From: Paenibacillus plantarum
GTDB lineage: Bacteria > Bacillota > Bacilli > Paenibacillales > NBRC-103111
NCBI RefSeq assembly: GCF_013141695.1
Contig: NZ_WHNY01000067.1
Location: 583,107-647,106 of the forward strand
DNA: 64,000 nt
Reading direction: 5' to 3'
The notes under the pieces were generated by a model. It saw only the letters and a list, made by a program, of their open reading frames with translations. It was not told the origin of the DNA and made no database searches. Position numbers and translations under genes: made by a program. Each line of letters opens with the position of its first letter. Position 1 is the first letter of the stretch. Positions 1 to 9,118 of the stretch are shown piece after piece.

Positions 1-99
1 CATTTCGTTGTGGATCTCATGGTCAGGGGGAGGGACACCTTGCAAAGACCGCCAGATAATCAAATGGTCGTAATTACTTACACTATTGGAGGGAAATGA
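1..99 (+). CDS. possible C-terminal tail of an upstream gene (partial)
   Basis: Frame 1 is open from the first base to a TGA at 97-99, giving a 32-residue tail that ends ...VVITYTIGGK. The stop lies one base before the ATG of the next gene, a spacing typical of co-transcribed genes. The stretch is short and could be open by chance; no family can be assigned. Confidence 0.3.
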   Translation, partial: HFVVDLMVRGRDTLQRPPDNQMVVITYTIGGK

Positions 100-100
100 T

Positions 101-1740
101 ATGTTCAAAAAGAGCTTAGCTTTGATACTCAGTCTGGCCTGTATTATGATGATATTCGGCGTACTTCCAGCGTTTGCTGCGAATGGGCCGATCACTTGGG
201 GGGCTTCCGTCACGATCACGAATATCAATACGTTTACAGATGCCGGAACGGACGTACGTGGGATTAGTCCAGGTACTTTCGGTTCGGAATACCCGCGTAT
301 GATCAAGCTTGCCAATGGGAACTGGTTAGCAGTTGCAGCCATATATGATAATAACGGTTATACCAAAGTATCCTGGGGGGTACGCGATTACAGGTATTCC
401 TCAGCACAGATAATTGTCGTACGTGGTCTTTAGCGGCAACGCTATGGGAAGATGGACGTGATCTGGATAACGGTCAATTCGCGCAGTTGGCGAATGGTGA
501 TATTTTGTTGGCGATGAGATCGGTGCGTTGGCAGGAATCTTATCAGTTAAAAGTGTACAAAAGTACGAACGGTGGCACAAATTGGAGCTATCTAAGTACC
601 ATCGATGAGAAAACGGGTGCTCCTGGTACACTGGGCAATCCAGATAAAGGCGTGTACGAGCCGCATATGCAAATTTTGAGCGACGGCACGCTGGCTGTGA
701 TGTATGCGAACGAAAAGCATGTGACGGAGAGTCCATCGTATAGTCAAATTATTTCGGAGAAGCTTTCTACGAACGGCGGCGCTAGTTGGGGAAGTGAGAT
801 TTATGTTGCTTGGGATCCAAGCAATGCAGCAGCACGGCCTGGTATGCCGGTATGGCAAAAAATGAACAATGGCCAGTATATCGTGACCTTTGAGGTTTGT
901 GGTACGCAAAGCTGTAATGTGTTCACGAAGAAAAGCAGTGATGGCAAAACGTGGGCAAGCGGTATCGGCACGCAAGTACCAAGTCAACAAGGTGGTCCTT
1001 ATCTGCTTTCACTGACGGATGGCAGAGTTCTACTCACGTCGAACGCCAATGTGCTTTCCATCTCCAATGATTACGGCAATTCCTGGTATACCAATGATAC
1101 GACAGCTTTTGGCAACTCGTTCTGGTCCGCTATGTATCAAACAGCTTCAAACGAAATTGCATTCATTGATTCGGTTAACCGAACTGGCGGTGGTCATAAT
1201 GTGCAGGTGAAGTTTGGCACGTTGTTGGGTACGTATTCGAATGATTTTGCATCCAATGATACGGGGTGGGTTCGTTATGGAGGAACTTGGACAATTAGTG
1301 GGGGAACCTACAATGTAACTTCTGCGAGCGGAGATAAATCGATACTTACCCCTTATCCATCCAAACGCAATTATACCCTTGAAGGTGATATTAAGCTTAA
1401 CAACACGGGACAGGGCAGTCTTATTTTTAATGTGACGAATCCAACGACGGGGACGGATAGTTTGAAAGGGTATGCAGCGGGGATTGATTCGGCGGGGCAA
1501 GTGTGGTTAGGTCGTTTTAACAATAACTGGAAGCAACTGGGGCTTGTCAGTACAACGATCAGCACGAACACCTGGTATCACATGAAGATCGTAGTCAATG
1601 AAGGGAATATGAAGGTGTACGTAGGCGATATGGCCACGCCAAAAATTAACTTTACCGATACAACATTTGTAAGTGGGACGATCGGGGTACGTGGTGGCTT
1701 CGGGAATAGTGTGAGTTTCGACAATATATCGATGAACTAA
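101..1740 (+). pseudogene. secreted sialidase-fold (BNR repeat) protein, frameshifted
   Basis: The ATG at 101 follows a GGAGGG ribosome site at 88-93. Residues 1-31 form a Sec signal peptide ending AFA-A. The protein then has the six-bladed sialidase-type fold, with Asp-box-like motifs (STDNCRTW, STNGGTNW, STNGGASWG, SSDGKTW, SNDYGNSW). The C-terminal ~160 residues look like a concanavalin A-like or laminin-G-type jelly roll (YTLEGDIKLNNTG, NTWYHMKIVVNEG). The frame breaks at a run of six G at 375-380: the first frame stops at 431-433, while the downstream frame carries the continuation without loss of residues. One extra G, or two fewer, restores one protein of about 545 residues. Family precedent is an exo-acting glycosidase (sialidase or GH93-like arabinanase); the substrate is not determinable. 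The shift could be a real mutation, phase variation or a sequencing error. Confidence 0.75.
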
Positions 1741-2093
1741 CTTGCTTGTTCCTGAGTGCAGGGGATAGTGGGGATACGGAGAATGAACGGCGTATAGGAA
1801 GTCAGGCGGAGTTGTGGAATCTGCTTAATGGACAGGAGAGCTCTTATTTGATGAAAAAAGCAGGAATTCCAAATGTAACGGCCACCATGACTGCTATTCA
1901 GTCTCTTGTCACACATGTTGGCACGAAAATAAGTCAATAACGCCTCTGGTGTCCGTTAAAAATCAAAAACGCCTCATTTTCAGATAATAGAGGCTGTCAC
2001 GTCCGTTAGAAAATCAACTAATCTCTTTTCGCGATACTCTCTTGTTTTGGGAATATGCTCGCCTGATTACCTAGCAACATTAAGTTAATACCA
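1741..2093. other. intergenic stretch with decayed repeat
   Basis: No convincing gene is present. GTCCGTTA followed by an A-rich AATCAA occurs twice, near 1950 and 2000, together with two AACGCCTC words. This looks like a worn intergenic repeat. A 64-codon ORF at 1746-1940 has no ribosome site and no recognisable motif. Confidence 0.4.
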
Positions 2094-2120
2094 AGGACCT
2101 GAGGCAGAGCCTCAGGTCCT
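2094..2120 (-). terminator. hairpin terminator after the hydroxyacid dehydrogenase
   Basis: A perfect 12-bp inverted repeat, AGGACCTGAGGC / GCCTCAGGTCCT, with a 3-base loop lies just past the stop of the minus-strand dehydrogenase. The following minus-strand sequence is only moderately T-rich (TTGGTATTAACTT). Confidence 0.65.
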
Positions 2121-2133
2121 ACTTAACTATATG

Positions 2134-3117
2134 TTAATTCGGAACCAAATCCTTTAGTTCCTGCACAACGTAGGCCCGACCACCGTTCAGAGCTTCCACA
2201 AGATTCTTGGCTGCAAGTTCAGCCATGTCATTACGAGTTCTTGCCGTCGCCGAGCCGATATGAGGTAAAGTGACCACATTCGGCATATGCAACAACGGAT
2301 TATCCACAGGAGTTGGCTCGATATCGAAAACATCCAGACCGGCTCCTCGAATTTTTCCTTGCTGAAGCGCCTTAATCAGCGCTTGTTCGTCTACGGTTGC
2401 TCCTCGAGATGCATTAATGAAGATGGCTGATGACTTCATTAGATTAAACTGCTCCTCGCCAATCAGATGTTTCGTCTCTGGAGTTAAAGGCGTCATCACA
2501 ACGATGTAGTCGGACTCACGTAGTAACTCATCCAGCTCGCAGAAGCGGGCATTGAAGCGCTCGTCTATTTCTTTTTTTGGACTGCGACTGTGATACAGCA
2601 GGTTCATATCGAAGCCAAACACAGCCCGCTGGGCAATCGCTTCGCCAATCCGTCCCATGCCAATAATACCGAGCGTCGAATGATGAACATCCACACCGAA
2701 TAATTCGGTACCGCTCGTACCCTTTTGCCATTTCCCCTGTTTCACATAAGCGTCCAGTTCTGCAATTCTTCGTCCTGCACTTAGCATCAACGCAAGAACG
2801 AGATCGGCTACGGTGCTGTCCAGCACATACGGTGTATGCGTACCAATTACACCGTGGGCTCTCATTGCATCTAGATCAAAATGATTGTACCCAACTGAAG
2901 AGGTACTCGCTACACGAAGTCGTGGTGCGAAGCTTAACAGTTCCTCGTCAATTGTTCCTCCAAGAATTCCCTCCGCATCCGAGACTTTTTCTAAGATGAC
3001 ACTCCGAGGCATACTGCCTTCCTCATTCCAGAACGTACAATCAGCATGGAGGTTTAAATAATCCTGAACGGTTTCCGGTAATTTGTGGGTAACGAGTATT
3101 TTGGGCTTGGTCGACAT
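2134..3117 (-). CDS. D-2-hydroxyacid dehydrogenase (glyoxylate/hydroxypyruvate reductase type)
   Basis: A cytoplasmic NAD(P)H-dependent dehydrogenase that reduces 2-keto acids such as glyoxylate or hydroxypyruvate; the exact substrate is not clear. It has the two-domain family layout. The nucleotide-binding loop GMGRIGEA lies in the central Rossmann domain. The catalytic triad is visible as Arg in NASRGATVDE, Glu in DVFDIEPTPVD and His in LPHIGSAT. At 327 residues the length is normal. The ATG at 3117 is chosen because AAGGAGG lies eight bases upstream; an in-frame ATG 14 codons earlier has no such site. The gene is monocistronic, with a hairpin terminator behind it and a structured leader ahead of it. 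Confidence 0.9.
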   Translation of the reverse strand: MSTKPKILVTHKLPETVQDYLNLHADCTFWNEEGSMPRSVILEKVSDAEGILGGTIDEELLSFAPRLRVASTSSVGYNHFDLDAMRAHGVIGTHTPYVLDSTVADLVLALMLSAGRRIAELDAYVKQGKWQKGTSGTELFGVDVHHSTLGIIGMGRIGEAIAQRAVFGFDMNLLYHSRSPKKEIDERFNARFCELDELLRESDYIVVMTPLTPETKHLIGEEQFNLMKSSAIFINASRGATVDEQALIKALQQGKIRGAGLDVFDIEPTPVDNPLLHMPNVVTLPHIGSATARTRNDMAELAAKNLVEALNGGRAYVVQELKDLVPN

Positions 3118-3168
3118 GAGTATTCCTCCTTGAGTTTCACATTTGAATATTCTTTGCATGCGATTATT

Positions 3169-3227
3169 AAAGTGCCGAGATAACGCGTTTATTCGAATAG
3201 CGGGTTACAGTCCCGACTAGGCACTTT
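3169..3227. other. structured leader or terminator candidate
   Basis: AAAGTGCC (3169-3176) pairs perfectly with GGCACTTT (3220-3227) and encloses a CGGG/CCCG hairpin (3201-3204 / 3212-3215) plus an AT-rich arm. On the plus strand the outer stem runs into a T-rich tract, as in a terminator. On the minus strand it would sit in the leader of the dehydrogenase gene. No known riboswitch consensus was matched. Confidence 0.35.
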
Positions 3228-3580
3228 TTCTTCTTTATTGACCATAAGATGATCTGACTAGCCAAAGTAGTCTTTATATAGTCTGTTCTATTATATAACT
3301 AAACTTATTGGAACAATATATTTAAATCTACCAGACCACTAGAGATGCAGCACACTAACATTTGGAATAGAGTTCTTCATAAATTGACATTGCTGTTGAG
3401 TAGATCTAGTTAGTTCAAGTTAAGGTTAGGGAAGAGATGAGTTGAGTTGATGGGGAGTATGGAGAAGGTGAATGAGATGGAGGAGTAGACAGTTGTAGTA
3501 GTAGATAAAAGTAGTATAAGGGTGGTGAAGGGTAGTGAAAATAGTAAAAGTAGACGTAGTTAGAGTTAGTTGCAGCAGCC
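3228..3580. other. intergenic DNA including a C-depleted tract
   Basis: No gene is supported. From about 3420 to 3575 the plus strand is made almost only of G, A and T, with just two C, in GT/GA-rich short words such as GTAGTAGTAG. Short reading frames here lack ribosome sites. Confidence 0.5.
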
Positions 3581-3589
3581 ATCCGACGA

Positions 3590-3780
3590 AATAACTGGAT
3601 TTTCTGTATCTAAATTTGCCCGATTTGGGCTCATTTACGGAATAACTGGATTTCCTCCAGCTAATTTCTTCGAATTTCGATAATTGGAGTCATTCCGAGA
3701 AAATTACCTGTATGTTTTCCATTTATTATCAAATATTCGTCCTTTTCACTCGAATTAGCTGTATGTTTTCCAGTTAAACG
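3590..3780. repeat. array of four degenerate intergenic repeat units
   Basis: Four related units begin near 3591, 3641, 3701 and 3753, at 51-60 bp spacing. Each has a core like ATAACTGGATTTCCTCCAG or its variant with TGTATGTTTTCCAGTTAA, which is partly self-complementary, followed by an AT-rich spacer. The same family recurs at 42915-42960 and 55850-56090. Confidence 0.65.
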
Positions 3781-3795
3781 TCGCTCGCTAGGCGG

Positions 3796-3823
3796 CAACC
3801 CAACCCAACCCAACCCAACCCCC
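3796..3823. repeat. five tandem CAACC units with G-quadruplex potential
   Basis: CAACC is repeated five times at 3796-3820 and followed by CCC. The minus strand therefore reads as GGG tracts separated by TT, which fits the four-tract G-quadruplex pattern. Confidence 0.85.
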
Positions 3824-3992
3824 TCCCGCATCATGCCACACATCCGCATCCAACGTACGATTCACCCCTCCAATCGTAATATCGTCACCTTGTTACCAAA
3901 ATGCAGTCTGCGGAGTTCTTACGTTTGTTCCCTAAAGTTGACGGTTTTATCGGTTTAGACGCGGAGCGATTCCTTGTAAAGTTAGAACCAAG

Positions 3993-4024
3993 GAAAGCCC
4001 TTACATCTGAGTGAAAGGGCTTTC
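3993..4024 (+). terminator. leader hairpin before the first binding-protein gene
   Basis: GAAAGCCCTT (3993-4002) pairs perfectly with AAGGGCTTTC (4015-4024), followed by GCTTCT. There is no plus-strand gene upstream, so it lies in the leader of the 4066 gene, where it could act as an attenuator or stabilise the 5' end of the message. Confidence 0.5.
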
Positions 4025-4065
4025 GCTTCTAACATAAACCGAATGAGAGAGGGTTGTTCATCACA

Positions 4066-5382
4066 ATGAAAAAGAAATTAACAAGTTTACTTACCGCAAG
4101 TATTGCGCTTGCTATGGTAGCGACAGGCTGCTCGAGCACAAAAGAAAGCGATACCAAAACCACAACGACGGCAGCTGCGGAGACAACGAAAGCCGTAGAG
4201 ACAACCAAAGCAGCGAATCCAGTGGAGATTACTTTTTGGAATATGTTTGGCGGTGGCGAAGGAGATTTCGTAGATCAAATTGTTAAAGGCTATAACGATT
4301 CCCAAAAGGAAGTCATCGTGAAACAGCTGCGCCTAGAATCGAATGAGTACTATGCGAAACTAAGCACAGCGCTTTCTTCTTCGAAGGGGCCAGATGTAGC
4401 TGTAGCTCACGTGGATCGGATATCTCCCTTCGTCAAAGCCAAGCAAATTCTACCGCTTGATGGGCTGGCCAGCAAGGTTGGTTTTGATCTGAAACAAGTG
4501 TCAGATTCCAATATCAAAAGCGTTTCCTATGACGGAAAGCCTTACGCCGTACCGTTAGATACACATTTCCATATGTTCTATTACAACAAGGATTTGCTTA
4601 AGAAAGCTGAGCTGCTGAACGACGATGGCACGCCGAAGCTTGGAGATTTGACGCCAGATGGCTTTAAGAAAACATTAGCGCAAATTCAAGCGAAAGTACC
4701 TGGTGTGCAGGCGTTAGCCGTGAATACACCATATTTCCAAGAGCCATTCCTGAATTTGTACTATGAAGCAGGCGGCGATATCTTGAATGGGGATATGACG
4801 AAATCCGCGATTAACAATGAGAAAGCATTGAATGTCCTTAAGTTCTATATGGATTTGTACAAAAACAAATACAGCGATCTCAATGATAAAACGCCTTGGG
4901 ATTCCTTCCACAGCGGGAAAGCAGCCCTATGGTTCGGAGGCGTGTGGGAAGCGGGACTATTACTAAACGATAAAGCTTTGAATATTGGTGCGCTGCCGCT
5001 GCCTGCGATTTTCGGTAGCCAAACGCACTGGGGAAGCTCCCATTTGCTCGTCGTCCCGTCTTATGTAACAACGGAGAAACAAGAAGCATCCGCGAAATTC
5101 ATGAAGTACTTCTCCGAGATAGGTGGCAAAACGTGGGGTCAAGCCGGACACGTTCCAGCGAACAGCGCAGTAACGACAAGTGATGAGTATAAAAAGCTGC
5201 CATACCGTAATTTCTTTATCGAAGCTCAGAAAACCGTGAAATTCGCACCGAAAACAGATAAATACACAACGATTATCACAACGGTTTCAGAGTCCTTACA
5301 GAACATTCTGTTCGGTAAGCAATCACCGGAAGACGGCTTGAAAAGCTTAGATAAGCAAATCAATGATATTTTGACCAATTAA
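4066..5382 (+). CDS. carbohydrate ABC importer substrate-binding lipoprotein (1)
   Basis: An extracellular binding protein of the MalE-like family 1 that delivers a sugar or oligosaccharide to the permeases encoded next. The lipoprotein signal peptide ends in a lipobox at VATGC-SS, followed by a Thr/Lys/Glu-rich linker. The mature domain starts around VEITFWNMFGGGEG, typical of the family. Length (438 residues) is normal. The ATG at 4066 lies about 12 bases from GAGAGAGGG; an in-frame TTG at 4054 abuts that site and is less likely. The protein is clearly paralogous to the one encoded at 10787-12094, with long shared stretches such as VNTPYFQEPFLN and WGQAGHVPAN. It heads a run of permease, permease, kinase and regulator genes. 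Confidence 0.9.
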   Translation: MKKKLTSLLTASIALAMVATGCSSTKESDTKTTTTAAAETTKAVETTKAANPVEITFWNMFGGGEGDFVDQIVKGYNDSQKEVIVKQLRLESNEYYAKLSTALSSSKGPDVAVAHVDRISPFVKAKQILPLDGLASKVGFDLKQVSDSNIKSVSYDGKPYAVPLDTHFHMFYYNKDLLKKAELLNDDGTPKLGDLTPDGFKKTLAQIQAKVPGVQALAVNTPYFQEPFLNLYYEAGGDILNGDMTKSAINNEKALNVLKFYMDLYKNKYSDLNDKTPWDSFHSGKAALWFGGVWEAGLLLNDKALNIGALPLPAIFGSQTHWGSSHLLVVPSYVTTEKQEASAKFMKYFSEIGGKTWGQAGHVPANSAVTTSDEYKKLPYRNFFIEAQKTVKFAPKTDKYTTIITTVSESLQNILFGKQSPEDGLKSLDKQINDILTN

Positions 5383-5467
5383 TCGTCCGCTTGAATCGGG
5401 TGAAGCTTCCGCGCAAGTTAACGGGGCTCCACCCGAACTTTATAGAAAGAAACAAGGAGAAGAGCCA

Positions 5468-6388
5468 ATGGAGACAAAAGTAAGTGAGCGTGATCGGACT
5501 TGGGTCCTCCGCGAACGTAAACCGTTACGAATAGCTTTGGAAATGAAGGCGCTGCTATATCTGCTGCCGTTTCTGATCCCTTTTGCCATCTTCTATCTGT
5601 GGCCTGTAGGTCGAGGTGCTTGGATGAGCTTGCACGTTTGGGGCATTCAGGGGATGCAGAAGTATGTTGGTTTTGCGAATTATAAAAAGATTTTCAGTGA
5701 TTCTAATTTCTATCTATATGTGTGGCACTCGATTTACTTTGTCATCATTTGTACCCCGACTATTATCGTCCTAGGCCTTATTTTAGCCTTGCTGATTAAT
5801 CAGAATCTCCGCTTTCGAACGCTCATTCGTTCCATGTTTTTCCTACCTTATGTACTGTCTGTCTCGGTCATCAGTTTCATATGGCTCCGACTGTTCGACT
5901 CAAAGTATGGCCCGATTAACGCGTTCTTGAAACTCATTGGTTTACCTGGTGACATTCACTGGCTGACGGATAAGCATTTCGCTTGGTGGGCGATTACGAT
6001 TACAACCGATTGGTGGTCAGTAGGCTTCGTCATGGTATTGTTCCTAGCTGGCTTACAAGAAATTCCGACGGATCATTATGAAGCTGCGAAAATAGATGGC
6101 GCTGGCGCTTGGAAGCAATTCATTCATATTACGCTCCCAGGTTTGTCGAGAGTCATGCAAATACAAGTTTTTTATCAAATTATCTCGTGTTTAAAGTTGT
6201 TTGGGCAAGTACAGATTATGACCGGCGGAGGTCCAGGGGACTCCACGAATACCATGATTCGCTACATTTATGTTACGGGGTTCAAAAAGGATATGTTCGG
6301 GCTTGCTTCGGCTCAATCCATCGTATTCTGTGTCATCATGTTGATCCTCGCCGTTGTACAGTTCAAATTAACAGACAGAAAAGATTGA
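5468..6388 (+). CDS. sugar ABC transporter permease (MalF-like)
   Basis: An inner-membrane permease of the binding-protein-dependent type. About six hydrophobic segments are visible, the first near residues 27-48. The cytoplasmic EAA loop that docks on the ATPase reads HYEAAKIDGAGAWKQF in the C-terminal half. Its 306 residues match the family length. AAGGAG lies just before the ATG. The gene follows the binding protein after 85 bp and precedes its partner permease by 13 bp. No ATPase gene is present in the cluster. Confidence 0.9.
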   Translation: METKVSERDRTWVLRERKPLRIALEMKALLYLLPFLIPFAIFYLWPVGRGAWMSLHVWGIQGMQKYVGFANYKKIFSDSNFYLYVWHSIYFVIICTPTIIVLGLILALLINQNLRFRTLIRSMFFLPYVLSVSVISFIWLRLFDSKYGPINAFLKLIGLPGDIHWLTDKHFAWWAITITTDWWSVGFVMVLFLAGLQEIPTDHYEAAKIDGAGAWKQFIHITLPGLSRVMQIQVFYQIISCLKLFGQVQIMTGGGPGDSTNTMIRYIYVTGFKKDMFGLASAQSIVFCVIMLILAVVQFKLTDRKD

Positions 6389-6401
6389 CGGAGGTTGAAT
6401 A

Positions 6402-7214
6402 ATGAAAGGAATCGCAATTAACATCATCGCCGTGATACTGGCCCTCTTATTTATGTTTCCATTGATTTGGATGCTAATTGTTTCTTTGAAACCGGACGGC
6501 GTAAATGTCTCCGGGCTAAGTGACTGGGTGAATCTCTCGGATTTGCATCTGCATAATTATACGAAGGTGATCAAAGATTCGCAGATTTTGCGATGGACGT
6601 GGAATAGCGCAGTTATCGGAGTGCTGACAACCCTTATTTCACTCATCTTCAGCTCCTTAGCGGCTTTCTCCTTTTCGAAGCTGCCTTTCAAGTCCAGAGG
6701 TTTGTTCTATCTGGTCATCGTTTCGGGCTTGTTGATTCCTACGGAAGCAATTCTAATCCCACTTTACGAGACGACGCTTCATCTGAAGCTGATCGATAAC
6801 ATGTGGGCGATTATTCTACCTGGGCTCACGAATCCAATCGGCATCCTGCTCTTGAAGCAGTTCATGGACGGCGTCCCGAAGGATTATATCGAGGCAGCAC
6901 AAATCGATGGTTGTAGAAATTTCGGATTATGGTATCGTATTTGTCTCCCGCTTACTCGATCTGCCATGTTCTCTGTCGGGATTTTCTACTTTATTTTATC
7001 GTGGAACAATTTCTTGTGGCCGTATTTATCCATTACCTCGCAAGAGAACATGATCTTATCAGCAGGACTACCGACATTTTTGTCGAATAATACGATGTCC
7101 TTAAATCTGATCATGGCAGCAAGTGCCATTGCAGCAATTCCAACGATTCTGGTGTTTGCTGTCCTGCAGCGTCAAATTGTGCAAGGGGTGGCAATGTCAG
7201 GGATAAAAGGTTAA
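6402..7214 (+). CDS. sugar ABC transporter permease (MalG-like)
   Basis: The second permease of the importer, 270 residues with about six membrane segments and the EAA loop DYIEAAQIDGCRNFG. A GGAGG ribosome site precedes the ATG. It would form a heterodimeric channel with the 5468-6388 product. The kinase gene starts 17 bp after the stop, so the importer and its sensor are probably co-transcribed. Confidence 0.9.
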   Translation: MKGIAINIIAVILALLFMFPLIWMLIVSLKPDGVNVSGLSDWVNLSDLHLHNYTKVIKDSQILRWTWNSAVIGVLTTLISLIFSSLAAFSFSKLPFKSRGLFYLVIVSGLLIPTEAILIPLYETTLHLKLIDNMWAIILPGLTNPIGILLLKQFMDGVPKDYIEAAQIDGCRNFGLWYRICLPLTRSAMFSVGIFYFILSWNNFLWPYLSITSQENMILSAGLPTFLSNNTMSLNLIMAASAIAAIPTILVFAVLQRQIVQGVAMSGIKG

Positions 7215-7231
7215 TTTCGCAGCATGACGGC

Positions 7232-9109
7232 ATGTCGATTCTCGTCCCGGAAAGGGTTGCTACAACGATGACCCAAGCATCAGATGTTGCGACGCAACAA
7301 CGCCACAAACGAATTCCTTCATGGATGTATACATGGACGAGCAGCATTCGCTATAAGTGGATGCTGTTGCTGTTCCTTTTTTCGCTAACGCCCCTGCTTG
7401 CTTTGGGGTTTATTTCGTATTCGATATCGAAGTCAACGATTAACAATAAAGTAACGGAATACTCGGAACAACTTTTGAAGCAGACCGCAGAGAATATCGA
7501 CACGAGATTAGGCATCTATAAAGATATGATGATGCAGGTCGTCAATAACAACGATATTGTCACCATGCTGCGCACATTGGATCGCACAGATCCTGATCAA
7601 TATGATCTAGATAGTCTATCCTTGACTACGAAGCTATCGACGATTATTGCGATTAATCAGGATATACAATCGATTTCTTTCCTTTCACCGCAGCATTTTA
7701 TCAAAGGTATTTATAGATGGAATGATCGGTCTTTGGATAAGGTATCCCCATTCCTGCAGACCTTGGAGGATGGGAGCAATTTTCGGTGGTTTTCCACGCG
7801 TTTGGGAACTTACGTGGACAGTCTAAACACGCAAAATGTTCACGTCTTCTCACTCGCCAAGCAAATATACAAAATGTCGGACGATAGTCCTGTTGGGATC
7901 ATTGCTGTACTGGACATCCGCGAGGATGTGCTGAAAGAAATCGGTGCTCGAACGACCAAGAGTAATATGGATATAGCTAGTTTCGTTATTGATGGTTCAG
8001 GACACATCATCTCTTTCCCAGACAGTCGTGTATTGGGGAAAAGTGTGAAAGAAGTGCTAGGCGAAGACGGGTACACAGAAATGTTTCGTGGGGCGATGGA
8101 CGAATCCGTGTTTCCACTGAAATATCAAGGTGAAAGATTGATTGTGAATTATAAAAAGCTGCATACAAACGACTGGATCGTCGTCAATGTCATTTCGGAG
8201 GCATCGCTGTACAAAGATTCGAATCGGTTGCTGCAAATTATTTTGGTGATCGCTTTCATTTGTATCTTATTTTCCATTTTGACGGCAATCTTGCTGGCAA
8301 ATTCAATCTCCAAGCCGATTCTGAAAATGATTCGATTGATGCGTCAAGTCATGTCCGGTGATCTTACCGTCCGTTTCAAAGCCAAGCGTCGCAATGATGA
8401 ATTCGATATTTTGGGCGAAAACTTTAACTACATGGTTACACGGATTGATGGTCTCTTGGAAACGGTGTATGAGGAACAAAACCATAAGCGAGTAGCGGAA
8501 TTGAAGGCTTTGCAAGCGCAAATTAATCCGCATTTCCTGTATAATACACTGGATATTATTAAATGGACGGCGCTCCTGCAGAAAGCTAATCATGCGGCTG
8601 AAATGGTCAGTCTCCTTTCCCGATTGTTGCGGATTAGCTTAGGTAAAGGCGAAGAGACGGTAACCATCGAAGAAGAAATCGAGCATGTGCAGTGCTATCT
8701 GGGTATTCAAAAGTTCCGATTCAACTTTAATATCGAGACGTTCGTTCATCTGGACGAAGAAGTGCGTACGTATCGTACACCGAAGCTGATCCTACAACCC
8801 ATTGTAGAGAATGCCATTCTTCATGCTTTTACAGATAGAGAAACAGGTGAAATCCATATTCGGTGTGGCCTCCTTCCGGAAGGTGGAGTACGCTTCGAGG
8901 TCGTGGATAATGGGCGTGGCATGGATGCTAGCCTTGTTCAAAGCCTTAATCGACATGTGGCTCCCTCCGTTGATAAAGTAAGCGGGATTGGCTTAGCGAA
9001 TGTGGATGAACGAATTAAACTCATTTGTGGGAAGCCTTATGGTTTAGACATTCAAAGTGAACCTGGAGCGGGTACACATATTCGTATCCGACTTCCAGAA
9101 ATGAAGTAG
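7232..9109 (+). CDS. YesM-type sensor histidine kinase
   Basis: A membrane sensor kinase that probably detects the presence of sugar, perhaps through a binding protein, and phosphorylates the AraC-type regulator encoded next. The first membrane helix is at about residues 43-62. A Cache-like extracellular domain of roughly 270 residues follows, then a second helix near 330-355 and a HAMP domain. The kinase core has NPHFLYNTLD with the phospho-accepting His near residue 434, the N box VENAILHA and the G box DNGRGMD. Length (625) is near the family norm of about 600. The start is uncertain: the ATG at 7232 has no clear ribosome site, and the ATG at 7268 has only a distant GGAAAGGG. Confidence 0.9.
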   Translation: MSILVPERVATTMTQASDVATQQRHKRIPSWMYTWTSSIRYKWMLLLFLFSLTPLLALGFISYSISKSTINNKVTEYSEQLLKQTAENIDTRLGIYKDMMMQVVNNNDIVTMLRTLDRTDPDQYDLDSLSLTTKLSTIIAINQDIQSISFLSPQHFIKGIYRWNDRSLDKVSPFLQTLEDGSNFRWFSTRLGTYVDSLNTQNVHVFSLAKQIYKMSDDSPVGIIAVLDIREDVLKEIGARTTKSNMDIASFVIDGSGHIISFPDSRVLGKSVKEVLGEDGYTEMFRGAMDESVFPLKYQGERLIVNYKKLHTNDWIVVNVISEASLYKDSNRLLQIILVIAFICILFSILTAILLANSISKPILKMIRLMRQVMSGDLTVRFKAKRRNDEFDILGENFNYMVTRIDGLLETVYEEQNHKRVAELKALQAQINPHFLYNTLDIIKWTALLQKANHAAEMVSLLSRLLRISLGKGEETVTIEEEIEHVQCYLGIQKFRFNFNIETFVHLDEEVRTYRTPKLILQPIVENAILHAFTDRETGEIHIRCGLLPEGGVRFEVVDNGRGMDASLVQSLNRHVAPSVDKVSGIGLANVDERIKLICGKPYGLDIQSEPGAGTHIRIRLPEMK

Positions 9110-9118
9110 GTGAAGAGC

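Noticed and set aside
1746..1940. 64-codon ORF after the sialidase-like gene
   Set aside because: No ribosome site and no recognisable motif.
3198..3227. T-arm-like CGGGTTACAGTCCCG considered as part of a tRNA
   Set aside because: No D-arm, anticodon arm or seven-base acceptor adjoining the arm can be built, and the loop lacks TTC.
3661..3849. 62-codon minus-strand ORF
   Set aside because: It runs through the intergenic repeat array and the CAACC repeat and has no ribosome site.
3938..3966. TTGACG as the -35 of the first binding-protein gene
   Set aside because: No -10-like hexamer lies 16-18 bases downstream.
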